Source: CAYNWK01 sp964400875 (GTDB lineage Bacteria; Chloroflexota; Anaerolineae; Anaerolineales; UBA4823). From it: a stretch of DNA of 12,721 bases. A model generated the notes under the pieces. It was given only the letters and a program-made list of their open reading frames with translations, was not told the origin of the DNA and made no database searches. A program made the translations under genes and the position numbers. Numbering within the stretch: the first letter of the stretch is position 1; every line of letters begins with the position of its first letter. The DNA is taken from contig CAYNWK010000125.1 in NCBI GenBank assembly GCA_964400875.1, forward strand, positions 1 to 12,721, given 5' to 3'. Shown piece after piece: positions 12,706-12,721 of this stretch.

Positions 12706-12721
12706 TGTGACGGATATCACC
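12706..12721. promoter_or_regulatory. CRP-like operator upstream of the reductase promoter
   Basis: TGTGA-cggata-TCACC matches the CRP consensus TGTGA-N6-TCACA at 9 of 10 positions. Its centre is about 49.5 nt upstream of the predicted start of transcription, just upstream of the -35. It sits at the window edge, so it could instead serve an unseen divergent gene. A Crp/Fnr-family protein is the likely binder; none is encoded in the window. Confidence 0.55.

Overview
This window looks like chromosomal DNA of a high-GC bacterium, most likely a member of the Chloroflexota (Anaerolineae-like). That placement is inferred from GC-rich, tightly packed genes, SCP2-domain proteins beside patatins, and an epimerase-acyltransferase pair known to me mainly from Actinobacteria and relatives. 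No rRNA, tRNA, CRISPR or mobile element was found. Eleven protein genes fill nearly all of the window, and no gene-free stretch exceeds 300 bases.

The left half (1-5631) is one apparent minus-strand operon, read right to left. It runs: SCP2 sterol-carrier-like protein, iron-type alcohol dehydrogenase, patatin lipase, a GAF/PP2C-phosphatase/HATPase-kinase regulator, a STAS anti-anti-sigma-type protein, and the N-terminal part of a GH36 alpha-galactosidase-like enzyme cut by the window edge. Gaps are only 10-39 nt. Facing away from it across a 266-nt regulatory gap (5632-5897) is a plus-strand pair: a two-CBS-domain protein on a TTG start, and a second patatin 2 nt downstream.

The right half (7589-12664) is a second minus-strand unit. 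It runs: a 738-residue reductase whose C-terminal half resembles cyanobacterial acyl-ACP reductase, an extended-SDR epimerase-like protein (8-nt overlap), a PlsC-type acyltransferase with an N-terminal Cys/His knuckle (1-nt gap), and, after a hairpin-containing gap, a second SCP2-like protein. An intrinsic terminator at 7550-7579 ends this unit against the patatin gene.

The genes together suggest acyl-chain handling. The patatins would release acyl chains and the SCP2 proteins would carry hydrophobic ligands. The reductase would make aldehydes from acyl thioesters, the alcohol dehydrogenase would interconvert aldehyde and alcohol, and the acyltransferase and SDR would build or modify a lipid. 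A partner-switching module and a CBS protein add regulation. Two CRP-like 5-6-5 inverted repeats, one upstream of the reductase gene and one in the divergent gap, suggest common control by a Crp/Fnr-family factor. The enzymes' substrates and the final product are not visible in the sequence.
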